A stretch of DNA of 64,000 nt from Mytilus galloprovincialis (lineage: Eukaryota > Mollusca > Bivalvia > Mytilida > Mytilidae), in assembly GCF_965363235.1 (NCBI RefSeq), contig NC_134848.1, positions 64,608,681 to 64,672,680 on the forward strand, read 5' to 3'. The translations under genes were made by a program, and so were the position numbers. Position 1 is the stretch's first letter, and each line of letters opens with the position of its first letter. Shown here in pieces: positions 45,394 through 59,265 of this stretch. The notes beneath the pieces are model-generated. The model had not been told where the DNA came from and made no database searches. It was given only the letters and a program-made list of their open reading frames with translations.

Positions 45394-45589
45394 GTTTATT
45401 TATGAAGCATTGACACATTCAACGACAAAGAAAGTACGAAAGATATGCGCTTGTGCATGGGTGAAATATAACAAATATAAAAAGAAAAATACATTAGCAA
45501 TATATAAATTTAACGAAGTCAAGGATATTGATATAATTTGTGCGAAAGATACTGGAGTAAGTTAAACTCATAGGTGAAAAATAAACTGA

Positions 45590-46260
45590 CAACACCATGG
45601 TTAAAAAGGAAAAAAAGACCAATAGACAAACAATCAAACCCAAACATATCTAAAAAAAAAAGCTGAAGAATGAGCAACACGAACCCCATCAAAAACTGGG
45701 GTTAACCTCAGATGATCTAGAAGGGTAGGCAGATCTTGCTCCACATGTGTCCCCCGTCATGATGCTCGTGTTACTAAAACCTAGACACCAGTCGAATTCA
45801 GTTGTAATGTTTGGATTTTATGTAACCTTTCAATGAGCTACATGTATGCACATTCTCGATTGGAAAGTTAAACGTGGAGGATCGGAGATGTGCACTCATC
45901 TCATACTGCTCATATTTAATCGAAAACGAATACGTTTGTAAAGGTGCTTAATAAATGTCGGCCTCACGTCTAGTGGCAAATATTCCATGAGTGTTCATCA
46001 CGATAACAGATTAACAATAAATACCTTGAGTAGGTCGTATAAAGGGGATCGGTCAGGATGAAGGTCGGGCAATGTTGGACTGCCACTGGATATATTTGAC
46101 AGGGACAGCAATTTGCCTTTAAATGTCACCAACGAACCGCTTAAAAAGTTACGATGGTGAATCATCGATCTCAAATAGTTACGATAACGTCCCCATTCTA
46201 ACAAGACGTTGCTTCGACTAACGCATCCCACACAGTCAAACGGACGCCCATCTTTGGCAA
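45590..46260. repeat. Reversed R5 piece and adjoining repeat R6
   Basis: 45590-45790 contains AGCAACACGAACCCCATC, the complement of R5. 45955-46240 holds GTGGCAAATATTCCATGAG and CAATGTTGGACTGCCACTGG, another dispersed family. R6-like pieces also occur at 54225-54300 and 56620-56690. Confidence 0.4.
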
Positions 46261-46522
46261 GGGTTTATTTATGTCAGTCATTACAAGACCAAAATTACTT
46301 AGAGTCTATTCCAAAGTCATCTTCATGTAAGAAAGTACAATCTGTATGTAAAATTATTTTATTATAAAACTATAATTCAAGTTAGAAATGATTTATCTGA
46401 TGATATGTACAATGTAAACTATATTCATATAAAAGTTTAATACATTAGCACTAATAGTCTGTTTGTAGTTATTGAACACAAGTAATTTCAAAGATCCGAT
46501 ATCTCAGCACTAACAGATCTTT

Positions 46523-49500
46523 TCACATTCGATATGACTGTACTTTCTTTGACCTGCAAAAAAGGAATGAAATATATAAGATCTCTATGTCAAAGTATTA
46601 AAAGCAAAATTTACTCATTTGACCCCTAGGTACCTTCACAGGGTTTTTTATATGTGTTCCTATATAATGCTTTAATGTTTTATTTTCTCTTTAACTCTGT
46701 CTCACCTGAATTATACTTCATTTTCTATTGTTATTAGTTTGCTTGTTTACAAAATAATGTTGATGGTTGATATGGTCTATCCAATATTTTGGGGATTCTT
46801 AACTTTTTTATTTTACTTATAAGAGGTTTTTTTCTCAAAACCATGCTTTTTATTTCTTTGACTATGTGTCATTTAGTAACGATACTTTAAAAATAACTTA
46901 CATACGACAACAGCATGTGTCTTTGAAATCTCGTGTTATGGGCAAGTCCAACAGAAAAAGATAGGACTAGCCAGCAAAATTGGGTCGTTATACTCCTCTG
47001 CTCTATGAGGCCTATATATTGCTAGTTTGTGAGAGAGTCAAATACGGAAAAGGATTGCATTTTTACTGTTTAACACTACACCAATGATTAAAATAACTTA
47101 CCCTGAATGTACTCTTGCAAGAGATGGATTATGTGGAATTTGTTTATAAGCTGAGAAGTCAGGAACATTGCTTGGAACATTTCTGTCTTCAGATGGATGT
47201 GAAAACGAGGCTAATGACCTATAAAAAATATAATATAATAGCATTATTTTATGTCGTGAGTCTTTTTTGTAAATTCAATCATAAAATCGTGTCTTGATAA
47301 TAAGGCGAAATATAATGTTCTTATCTTGAAAACAGATGCAAATGTAAGCTAGTTGACCTAATGAGTGACGACAATTGAAACAGTTCATGCCACGATGTCA
47401 AAGTAGAATGGTACTAACCATTGACACAAGGTCCGTTCATGCACAGCAAACACAAAGAGCAAAGAAACAGCCTTTATATTGATGCTTACCCCGTGGGGTA
47501 AAGACAAACCTTTTGGTGACACAAATTTACATATTAAATACTGCTTTTAAGCTTAAATAAATATTTTCAAAAAATTGTGATATGCCTATTCTAAATAATC
47601 AATCGCTTTGGTGTCAAAATGATTGACAAAGTAATTTAAAATCATCACTTTTTGTATGAACAATTGACATTGTCTAGACAATGAAACCACTAAAATCATA
47701 TTTTTCTGACCGCCAATTTCGAACCACAGGAAGAAGGTATCACTCTTAATTTATAGCTTAAAGAGTGTAATACATAATATGTAAATGACCCATCTATAGA
47801 CGTGCAATATCTTAATATTTGAACTTTAAGACAACGTACCCTGAGGGTGTGACCTGTAAAGGGTCAAATTCCTCATCCCACCGGCCTCGATATACATCGT
47901 CTAATTTTAAAGGTTCCAGTCTAAAAAAGAAAAAGTCATTTATATATCTTGACAGAATCGATAACTTATATAATCATTAAAATTAGTCATCATTATGCAC
48001 GTGAAAAATATTTTTGATTGAGTGATTGATTGCTGTAAGTTTTTATTCATTAAAATGGCAAATATTGCACGTATATTCAGATTGAGAGAAAATTTTAAAT
48101 TAATCAAAAATTAAAATAGGCCAAGGTTTGAACCAAATGTTTGACATCAACCGAATCCAATATAAATGAAGGTAACACGATTTGCTCCAAAAACGTGCTG
48201 TAACAATACGTGTTACATCTAGCACGTAGACAGATTTTCAATTGACTGGGGTGCGCTTAATGTCCAAAGGAAAACCTAGGGTAATATATGTATACTTTGT
48301 AAAGATGCAAGCTGAAAAAGAAGTGGTGCCGTATATGGTGCAGAAAATGCTTACCCTTCCGGAGCACCTGATTTCACTCCCGGTTTTTAGTGGAGTTCGT
48401 GTTGTTCGTATTTATTATTTATAACTGTTGATGTAAAAGTCTTTTGGTTTTATGAGTCTTTGTTTACTCCTTGGTTTTGATTGTAATTGTCTTCTGTTGC
48501 CCTCTAGTTTTTGTTATTGTCGATGTTTTGCTGTTGCATCAAAGGATGCATCAAACCTTCTCTCAATAATTAAATAGTATCAATATACCATTCATTGTAC
48601 TAGTCCTAGTAAACTATATCAGTGTAATTATTTTGTTACGGTTTTGGTTATTGCCAAGGCTCAAAACGAAAGTAAACGTAAACTTTCAGGTTAAATGTAT
48701 TTATTTGGCTTCGTGGAGGTCATGTAAGAAAACGTGTCTTTGTATGTTAATTATGGCTTAAAAAAGAAATACTAAGGTGTACACCGATTAAAAGTTTGTC
48801 TAACATTTCGAAATGTAATCATTCAAATTGCATGTTATTCTTTGAACTTCGAAATAAATGTTGCAAGCATAGTGAACTTTTGGTACTAAAATGTACAATT
48901 TGAATAATCACAAATATACAAAAAGAAATACTTACGATTTATTGTTTAAAATATACGTGGGATCTTCATTAATATACTTTAGATAGGATGATGCATTGCT
49001 TTGCAATGACCTAAAATACAAAAATATGTATATTAACACAAGGTACTGTTTTTAACTTATTGCTTAGGAACGAAACTCGCATTTCCCTACATGTAAATAG
49101 TGTAAAATATATAACATTAGAAAAAAAATTTAAAACATTAACTTTTCAAGGAATACTAAAAAAAGTTCAAAATGAGCAAGTAGCCCATATGTGCCGACAA
49201 GGTTTATAGTGTCTTACTATGTGTGTGGCATCACCGCAATATGAATCAAACTCAATGAAATACTAGGAGCTAATTAGATTATAACATTGATCACAACTAT
49301 TATAGTATAAACGGTACCAATTTTGCTGCACCAGATGCGCATATGGACAATCAATGTCTCGAAACCAAAATATTGAAAAAGATAAGGTATAAACAATAAA
49401 TGTATCAGGAACTCAAAGCTATTAGCCCTAGAAGATACTTCAACTTATAAATCTTACCTATTATCGGCAATGTATAACGGAAGTGACGACGTCGATCCTC

Positions 49501-52500
49501 GAAAGTTGTAATTTGATAATGGACGGGACATATTTTTACTTTCTGATGTGTAGTATGTACTTCTAGTGTTGTTACTTGAAGAATCTGACCAATCAAGCTG
49601 GCTATTAGATGACCAGGAGGAAGACTGTGATGAGCTAGATGATGATAAACCTTTGTATGGTAATTGTCTGAAATAAAATGATAAACATTAAAGTATAAAG
49701 TCGATTAAAATAACCTTTTAAATGTGTAAAGGTGTGATGGAATAAGTGAAAAATATTATAAAACTGTGTATAGAACTTGTCTGAAACAAAAAGGTTCAAA
49801 CATTAGAGTATAAAGTACATAAAAATAACCTTTAAAATCTATGTTATGGCAGTTGCGGATCCAGGAAGAGTCCACGGTTTGGATCCCCATTTTTAACGAT
49901 AAATAATTTTGAATAAGGACATACGTTTGGACACCAATTTTAAAAATGGAATAGCTATCAGAACTCAACAAAGATATTGGACTTATTAATTTGTAAACCA
50001 GACTCTTCATAAGACTCGTGAGTAAAGCTCGAATCAAAACAGTTGGAAAACATAGTTGTTTTCGTACGTGTTTTACTACAGTAACTGTAACAGTTATTGT
50101 ACATTACAATTATGAATAGGATGCAAGCTTTTGCCCTCCCTTAAACTTGTTTGTATTATTTCCTGACCTTTGTCTACTTATTTTCTACCAATGAGATGCA
50201 TTAATACTTTTGTTTCATTTTCATGTTTTTCAAATTATAAACTTTCTAATGGTGAATCTATTCCACTGTTTTTTATGTTGTTTTTTTTTTTTTTTTTTCA
50301 AGGTTAAAAGTCACAGATATATTTTACGACAACCCTTTGGCTACTACACATTCAATTACATTATTGAATTATCAAAACAGCCAGCAGCATTTTTATAGAT
50401 AAGATCTTTCATTCATGTAAACAATTTTAATAAACAATTACAAAATCATTAAAATTATATTTGACACCAAGAAAACAAAAACCAAAAAAATTAAAATTTT
50501 TACCACAAGTAAATCAAACTATTTGACACATAGTATAATATTTGTTTAAATATCCCGAATCTGGCATTTGATTTTTTCCCCCTTTTTTATATAAAAAAAA
50601 AACGCCAAATGGTGCCATTATTGAAATAGCATTTTGTGAATTTGTTGAATTAAACAGCTTTAATAGACTATCACACATTGGCACTCACATCACATCTTCC
50701 TATATCTATCCCTCAATTATTTATCAGCTAAAATAGTTGTTAATTTTAATAAAGACAGGTGGAGTTATTGCCACTCGGAATTTTAATAGACCGAAGTTGA
50801 AAAATATCCTTTAACGTTGTCTTTACACTCGGTTATACCCACAGGACATACCATTTTGCATCTAGTCGAGAAATTAATTTTTAGGGATCGGACAAATCCC
50901 ATCTATTATAAAATGAACACGATCGTACCAAATCTAAGCTTCTGGTTGGTTTTTTCTACAAGTCATATAACATGCATTGTATGCATATTGAGAACGAGAA
51001 CAATTTGGCAATTTGGAAAAATGTAAAGGGAAGGATAATAATATGTTGAAGCAATTCATGACACAAAATCGCTACACGTACATTAAAACCCCAACATTTG
51101 ATTGTTGTTATTCATATTTAATTTATTGTGAGGACTTCAACATAGTGCAAAAACTCTCAACTCCCTGCAAGTTCAAAAAGGTCCCCAACCTCTTTTTGGG
51201 TGGATTTTTTTCTTCATGTCGATCATGGTATAGCTTGACGTTAAGCACAGAGCAATGAATCATTTATAGTAATATTACAGACGGTAAAATATTTACCAAT
51301 GAATTTGAAAATTTGAAAAATGTATTTTTTCGCATTTATCTTTTGTTTTATGAATGCGAGATGTCACATCGTTCCCGTTGATAAATTATATTGTTAAGGA
51401 ATTTCGGATTTCGTTTTTAATTAGAATAATTTTGAATTAAAATTCCAAATCATTTGTTTAATAAATTATTGGTATGCGTTTTCAAATGTCATCATATTTC
51501 AAAGATGACACCGACTTAATGTGACTGTCAGATACCATTAGATAAATTATCAATCAATCAATCAACAACAGATGCTTGTAGATTATGAATTAAAATTAAA
51601 AAGTTCTATCCAAACTGTACAATCTGAATGAGACATCGAGATAGCTACCTACCGCCCTTGATAGTAGACAAGTGTGTGTATAGAACGCCCCGCATTTAGT
51701 TGTTCAGGGTTTGAAGAAGAAGAAAAAAGTACGGGAAAAAGTGGAAGATACCAAAGGAAAATATATCATTTATTTTATTTTTGAAAATTGACCAAAAGGA
51801 CAATCATGACAACAAAAAAAAAACAACGAAAAGATAAACATCAATCTATAAAAAAAATACATAAAACATAAAGCACCACGGTACATTTGTAGATATCAGT
51901 TGCTCCTACTGGCAAGATATCAGCTAACAACAAATGAATGCGAATCGAGAGAATTCCTCGCAAATACTGCACATGCACGAAAAAAAAACAACAAAAATTG
52001 ATGAGTAAAATCTTTCAATGTTATTATTCGGATATGATGCTTTAACAAACATTACGCGTCTGTACCTTCTATCTAAAGAAAAGGGCATTTCGAAAAAAAA
52101 TCAGTATCGTACTACATGTCTCTACTTTTACACAATTTTCTAAAACCACAATTAGCAAGGTGTCATATTGGAACTTGTGCGTGCACATTTGATTCCGATA
52201 TTATATGAATATTCTCTCAAATGTTTCCAAGATTTCAGGGCGTTGTTACATAACCGTCATGATTGACAATACACTACGTTTTCCTATTATTTATTGAGAT
52301 AATGACAACCAATTGACTATTTACGTACAATATTAATCATTCAAAATTATGGAATGTTTCACAAAAAGTGATTTTGAACATGTTAAATAGCGTTTTCTCA
52401 AGAATTAATATTTGATTGATTTTGATTTTTGGTGTTTTAAAGCCACTTTTAAACACCGCATTTTGGGCTTTTTCGTGGCCGTCAGTTTTTATTGGTGGAG

Positions 52501-53297
52501 GAAGTAGGAGTGCCCGGAGAAAACAACCGACCTTCGATAGGAAAACTGACAAACCTAGTCAATTAATATTGGAGTCGAGTGCAACCTCAGTGTTGACTGA
52601 CTAGTCATTGCAGTAGTAAATACTTTGACCACTTGCCCACCGAGGCCCCCAGAATTAATAGAAAATCATAGTAAAAGCCAGAAAACGATGATTTTCATTT
52701 TTGTTTTTTGCCATTATTTTTTAATGTTTTGGAAAATACATTTGATTATTCTCTTCTTAAATCTATCAACTTTCTCTATTCTCAATTAGTTTGTCTTCTA
52801 AGCTTTTTGTCGGCATTTAAAACAATAGAAGAAATGTTGTAGTTGATTGTTTGATAGTTCTGAATTAAGGTTCGAATGAATTAAAAACAAAAACAAGTGT
52901 TTAGCATTTTTTTAAGAGCAAAGCCAGGGGATCCCATAAAGCTTCATCCCCAGAATGATACTACAAAGCTGCTCGATATAAGTGAAGATTGTACTTACCC
53001 ATATCGTTTTTCTTTGCTAACTATTTGTTCTGTATATTTACACTCCGTTTGAAGCACTTTATTTTGTTTTCTAATCATTGGCATACAAATTCTAAGAATA
53101 ACGGCAATAATTGATAAGAACGCTACAGTCGCACATGCCCCTATTATAACTAGTTCTTGGATTGACAACTCAGTTTTTATCATTAAATCATCTTGACCGG
53201 TCACTGTTCCGTTTAAAATCCCATTATGGATGTTCGAATCATTCAAGCGTGTCTCTGATGGTGATTCTGTTAGCAAAACAATGTTGTTCGTTCCCAT
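46523..53297 (-). CDS. Single-pass membrane protein with Ser-rich tail, six coding exons
   Basis: Coding exons, high to low: 53297-52999, 49667-49458, 49010-48936, 47920-47840, 47218-47102, 46553-46523. Every border is GT-AG and every intron is phase 2; the joined frame stays open for 270 codons. Residues 1-48 are a short outer segment with two N-glycosylation sequons (NDS at 19, NGT at 29) and no cleavable signal. Residues 49-68 are the membrane span (LVIIGACATVAFLSIIAVIL), followed by basic residues. The rest is a cytoplasmic tail rich in Ser and Asn (KGLSSSSSSQSSSWSSNSQ) with several Tyr residues. I recognise no family. The exon with the ATG starts at 53376 after TTTTTTCAG, so an upstream non-coding exon is expected. 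AATAAA lies at 46363-46358. Skipped exons in the 3.3-kb first coding intron cannot be excluded. Confidence 0.7.
48350..48505 (+). repeat. R5 repeat within an intron of the membrane-protein gene
   Basis: It contains CTTACCCTTCCGGAGCACCT and GTGGAGTTCGTGTTG. Confidence 0.5.
52405..52650 (-). mobile_element. tRNA-derived SINE
   Basis: On the minus strand it starts GGGGGCCTCGGTGGGCAAGT, which fits a tRNA-like head with an A box. The middle (TTGTCAGTTTTCC, then CTCCGGGCACTCC and CTTCCTCCACCAATAAAAAC) is a conserved block I recall from other molluscan SINE copies. It ends in an ATCA/AATC-rich tail. The expected B-box part is missing, so this copy is probably dead. It lies in the first coding intron of the membrane-protein gene, on the same strand. 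Confidence 0.65.
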
Positions 53298-53376
53298 TTT
53301 GAACTTTATGTTGTAAATGTATGTTTATATCAGTGTAATTGGTGTTTATTCATGCAATAACATTCCAGACAGGTAC

Positions 53377-55869
53377 CTGAAAAAACAGAAATATATAACA
53401 ATTAACAAACATAGTATAAAACAGATAATTGGTGAATAATTAGCTATCGATATTTACTTGTTTATAAAATCAATGAAGTGGATGATTTGTTTATGGCTTG
53501 CAATAATAAAAAAAAAAACAAACAAGTAAATGAACCGATATGGATGTATATGTTAACGGTCAACATAGTTGGCAAATCTGTAGTGTGAACGGGTAAAAAA
53601 CGGATTCAAAATCGCAGATCTAGGAATACAAATTCTGCAGTGGCAAATATTTCAGGCATTTTTAAGACATCACTCATTAAATCAATAAAAGGAAATTAAA
53701 GGTGCTACATTTTTTTTAATCAGATATATATGTAAATGACAAAACATCAACTAAAATTAAATATCGGAATGGTTCTACATACATGTATAAGATACAATGT
53801 AGTACAAGAAAAACTGTGTGATATTCTGAAATAAAACAGATCTACAACAAGAACAATTTTCATTCTCAATTGTATTTCTTGGTTTAAAGGAGGTTTTTAT
53901 TAGTACACCAATTATTAATAAATAACCAAAATAACGATATAGTTTCCATTTATGCCATTTAAAAGTACATGGATATATGGGACAACAAATTGACAAGATC
54001 AAATTTGAGATTTAAGTTAGACAACAAATGGCGATGATTTTAACATACAGCCACTACATGTATCAAGAATCATTGTACTTGTTACAAATTAAATTGACTA
54101 TTTCAAATTATTTCCTACTTATACTGAGTATAGAATCTTAACTGATTATGCAGAGTGTTAGAATAAAAAGCCTGAATATATTAATCTACATTAGTTCAAA
54201 TTTAGCCTCGTCAATTAATTAAGGAAGTCCAGCCGTCCTGAACATGCATGATATATTTGCCACTGAACGCAAAGCAAATAACAATCAATCCAATGTTTCT
54301 AGACCAGGGAATGATATATGTTATAGAGGCCACACTTTTGTTGAAAACAGCAAGATGAAATTTAAAAGTTTTTGTTGGGTTGCTGACTCGTTGACTTATA
54401 TCCAACATCCCCTTATATTCATATTTTAGTACCTTATAACTTGACAGGAAATGATTATAGGTCTAACTAGCATGTTCGGGGAGACCAAATCCACATTATA
54501 TACAATTACATTATAGATATATCATTTTAATATTTTTATCTATAAAAGGCGTTTAAAAGAACAATTTGTGACTTGTAAGAAATAACATTTTTATGTAAAA
54601 CTTTGTGTTAGACTGACATGTTTTTAACATAATAAAGTCGTTTACCTGTACATTCAGGTACAATTTATTGGATCAAAATAAACTGACGTATTTTATGATG
54701 CATGAGATGTTTTTGAACGTATATAAACTTCATATCTATTATCAGAAAAAGTTGAAATAATTATTTTGTTAAATGACGTTATTACAATTTTAAAAAATCA
54801 GGAATAAAAATTATAAAATTTTGTAATTTTGATTTATTGCCCTGCATGTTTAAGTACAATTTATTGCACCAAAATAATTTGACGTATTATATGATACATG
54901 GGATGTTGTTTTAGAGTGTAAACTGTATAACTATTATGAGAAAAATTGAAAAAGTTATTAAGTCACCTGACGTAACTCTATAATTTTTAAAAGTTTTGAA
55001 CACAAATTTTAATAATTATTCATTTCCCTGACGAAGTCATTCAATTTGTTTTAAAAAATGAGAAATTTGAGAAATGAATAAACAACAAAATATCAGAAAT
55101 CGACATTTCAAATGGAACTGATGCGCATGCATTAATTATGCATACAGGATGAAAAAATATAAGTTAAAATAAACAAGGAAATACATCTTGTTCAAGGACA
55201 TACATCAAACAAGACGAAGTCAAAGATAGTAAAACATCAATAAAACTAACCTCGAAGCATAACCTATGTACAAGAAGCACATTTCTCTAGCTGTAGTTAT
55301 TTTTCAATGATAGGGCAAACTAGTTAAAATGATCAAAAACCAAACACCAGTCGACATAACACAAAATAGAAAACATAAAAATAGATATATAGTCTTACTG
55401 CATGTACGAAATATCGTTGACCACAAATTTTGCTTAGTTCCATAAAGTATAATTTGGAGGCAATTGAAATTAAGTTGTTGATTGCTCTAAAGTTTTCACT
55501 ATCAATCACCGATCTAATTCATATTTGCTACAGGCAAGTACGACATGTACACTTAGCTGTTTAATTGATTTAGTTTAGTTGAAAGTTTAAAAAGAGTAAT
55601 GGACGATTTAAGTTTTTGACAAATGATAACATATAACAAAGGGTTCACCAACTTTTTGAAAATTACGACTTATAAAACATAACAGGTGCACATGTAATAA
55701 TTCGTCAACATAAATAAGATAGGGCGTTGATTGATTAATTAAAGGGGGACGTCTACGCTTTGCACAAGAAAGCATTGAAACACAATATCGTTTTTAGGTT
55801 AAGAGTTCAGTTCAATTTGTTATTACTTGGAGCAATACCGCTTCACAGTAAAGTATGCTAACATGTTTA
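53377..55869. other. Unassigned sequence upstream of the membrane-protein gene
   Basis: It probably contains the non-coding first exon and promoter of the minus-strand gene. Possible donors exist (for example near 54653 and 55252) but none is decisive. An R6-like fragment lies at 54225-54300. No coding sequence is supported. Confidence 0.35.
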
Positions 55870-56162
55870 ACCCCGCCACATTATTTATGTATGTGCCTTT
55901 CGAAAGTTAGGAGCCTGTAATTCAGTGGTTGTCGTTTGTTTATGTGTTACATATTTGTTTTTCGTTCATTTTTTTACATAAATAATGCCGTTAGTTTTCT
56001 TGTTTGAATTGTTTTACATTGTCATATCGGGGCCTTTCATAGCTGACTATGCGGTATGGGCTTTGCTCATTGTTGAAGGCCACACTGTGACCTATAATTG
56101 TTAACGTCTGTGTCATCTTGTGAACAGTTGTCTCATTGGCAATCATACCTCTTCTTCTTTTT
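55870..56162 (-). repeat. R2 repeat, reversed, nearly full length
   Basis: From CCCCGCCACATTATTTATG through TAGCTGACTATGCGGTATGG to GTCTCATTGGCAATCATACC. Confidence 0.6.
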
Positions 56163-58559
56163 TATATGTATATATACAATTTACAAGTTGAGACTCCTTG
56201 AATTCTGTATATGGAATGATTTAGTTGTCGTGCTTAAAAAGAATTGTTACAATGTTACTATTACCTTAGCTGTATTTGGCAAAACTTTTAGGAATGTTTG
56301 GTCCTCAATGCTTTTCAACATCGTACTTTATTTGGCCTTTTAACAATTTTTGATTCGAGCGTAACTGACGAGTCTTTTGTAGAGTAGCCAATTGGCATTC
56401 GATATACCCTTTTTTCAATTAAAGCACACATGTACACGTACGGACCATCATAAATATGCTTTTAAAGAAAGCAAATACACAGATAGTATCATATCAATAA
56501 TCGATTGCAAGGAGACGGATTAATATAAGCACTTTATGCTTGCTTCTTGCTCCATTTAGTGAATGTGTAACTAAAATGTACTTGTATAATTCATAATAAA
56601 AAAAGATGTTGTTTACATCAATTGATTGTAATTTGCTTAATGTCCAGTGGCAAATATGTCATGTTCTTCCGAGACGAACGACAGTGTCAATTGGAAAACT
56701 TTAATACTTTGATATATTTTTTTAAATATCTCAATATTGGAAGACCCTTTGTTACAAGCAATCTGTGTGTTTCAGACCAGTTTATATGTTCAAGACATTT
56801 TGATTTTAATGTATGTTACTTATTTATTTAATAAGTCGAAAGAAGTGCAGGCTAACTCGATTCGTTAGCAAACGTTGCTAGGACTTTTATTAATCTAACG
56901 GTAAATTACAAAATTAAAATTTAACAAACTGATGAAAATATTATATTCCTACCTCTGCTCTCCAACCTAGTAGACCAGATACTAAAGTGACTTTCCAAAG
57001 TACAGTTAATTTATAAGTTAAGAGAAGTGAATTAATTTCCGGGAAATAAAAATAAAAAGTTGTAGGTGTTAATCTAAAGTACGAAATATGCAGCTTTACC
57101 ATATCAATTAAAACTAACAACAATTCATTGTTTGACAATGCTGATATTTCGTTTTGACAGTATCAATTCATACAGGATTTTTTTGTAATTAAATGCGGTT
57201 ACAACCAAATCATTTTTCTTTATAATTTACATAAAGGGATCGGTTATTGTGTGTATTCCATTCTAGTATTGTTTTATACTACAACTGGAATTTTTATATC
57301 ACTTTAACGATTAGTTAATGAAAAAAAAGACAGACCACAATAAAAACATCCTTTAGGCACTCCGTTTATCTTGATGATCAACTTATTTAACAATTCGTTA
57401 ACATGTAAAAGTTTTTTCCCCAATCATTAGTATACATGTACCTGCACTTTTTACAATGAAACTAAAAGGTAAAGGTAGTACTGTTTTATATGACTGATAT
57501 GAACCATGATGTTAATAATGTTTTTCTTTTTTTAATTTCGGTATTCTGTCATTGTTATTTTTCATCTCTTTGTTTACTTTTCTTTAGCTCATTATTCTCT
57601 ATTGTTTAATTTGTACCATGTATATTTTTCTCTATTCTTTATATTTTTTGTCCACTTTACTCTTTCTTCATTTGTGTGTCCATTTTTGTAAAACACTATC
57701 CAGAAACTCGTCTACTTGACTAAAACCAAGCTCATTTTGGTCTCTTATGGACACTTGTCTCATTGGCAAATGAGAAAACTAACACATTTATGATAAACCC
57801 TACTTGATTTAGCTCGAATATTACAAGGGCTATTGGATTAGAAGGGATAACCAGATTCTAAATTATGCTGCACATTAAAACAGACCCTACATCAATCTCC
57901 TGCAAAAATGTACAAAACCAGACATACACGAAGAGAGAGTATCTATGAATGGTGGTCATCCATTTCTGTTTTCTTAACATTTATGTATTTTTTCTCTATT
58001 CGTTTTACCTTATTACACCATTACTCTCAATTCATTAATTTATTTGCCTAAATTCTGTAGATGTGGTTATGTATTTTTAAGTCTGCAAACCCCGTTCAGA
58101 CCTTATTAAAGATTACCAACAAGGAACAACATATGATCCATATATCCCGACTAGTTTCAGATACCAATTGCAGTCGGTATAGACGAGTTTCGAGATCTTA
58201 GACTATATCCGCGAGGTTCTCCATTTCGTATTACAACATACATTGTAGATACAATGTAACAAATTAGTCAAGTATAAATAGGACCTACTTAAATTTTGAT
58301 ATATTTCTTAAAGTAGTTTCGTCTTATTTCCGTTGGTATACGATAGACATAGGAAAAATGAAACGCATACTTCAACAATTACATTGATCGTCAGTCAAAG
58401 TGGCATGTATTAAACACATCCAAATAAACAAATGTATTTCTTATATTCCATAATGAGCTCTCGTTATTTATTAATGATAGACTTGTTTACATAATTGTAT
58501 GGACAGAATATATATTTTATGACCATGTTAGTTGACATTAATAAAAACAACACGTAACA
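56163..58559. other. AT-rich sequence without a supported gene
   Basis: It holds fragments of R3 (near 56355), R6 (56620-56690) and R2 (57735-57770). Otherwise nothing is recognised. Confidence 0.4.
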
Positions 58560-59265
58560 GTAATATAATCATAGTAATAATTTTGTCTGAAACGGTGACA
58601 TAAAAATCTATCGGTTATATACCATGAATAAAGTTACGGTTTTGCTATGCAACGGAAATCAAATGAATAAAGTTAAGAGACTATAATCCCACATAAAACA
58701 AAGAATAAAGTTAAAGTACTATAAAATATTATAATTATAGTAATAGTTTATGTCGGAAACGGTGACACACAAATCTCTAGGTTATATTCAATGAATAAAG
58801 TTACGGTAGTAATATGCTACGGAAATTAAATGAATAAAGTTAAGGTACTATTTTTCAACTGAAACTAAATGAATAAACTTAAGGAGCTATTATTCTACTG
58901 AAAGAAACTGAATAAAGTTTAGATACTATTACCATACCAAAACCTTATGAATAAGATACTTTTATCGTGAAGAAACCAAACGAACTAAGTTAAGCCAATA
59001 TTATTCTACGGAAACCAAATGAATAGGGTAAATGTTCTATTATCCTACGGAAACCAAACACGAATAAAGTAAAGGGATCATTATCCCATACAAATCAAAT
59101 GAATAGGGTAAATGTTCTATTATCCTACGGAAACCAAACACGAATAAAGTAAAGGGATCATTATCTCACACAAATCAAATGAATGAAGTTAAAATACTCT
59201 TATTCTACAGAAACCAAATGAGTAAGGTTGAGGTACTATTATCTACGGAAACCAAAGGAATAATT
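58560..59265. repeat. Degenerate minisatellite, about 40-bp unit
   Basis: The unit is roughly CTATTATTCTACGGAAACCA then AATGAATAAAGTTAAGGTA. About 14-16 degenerate copies are seen. Two higher-order copies exist: an 80-bp double unit repeats almost exactly (GAATAGGGTA at 59021 and 59101), and about 105 bp near 58575 recurs near 58745. Most units carry AATAAA on the + strand. Confidence 0.85.

Noticed and set aside
52620-52650. tRNA gene on the minus strand
   Set aside because: Only the A-box half is tRNA-like and the sequence continues into a SINE body; no cloverleaf forms.
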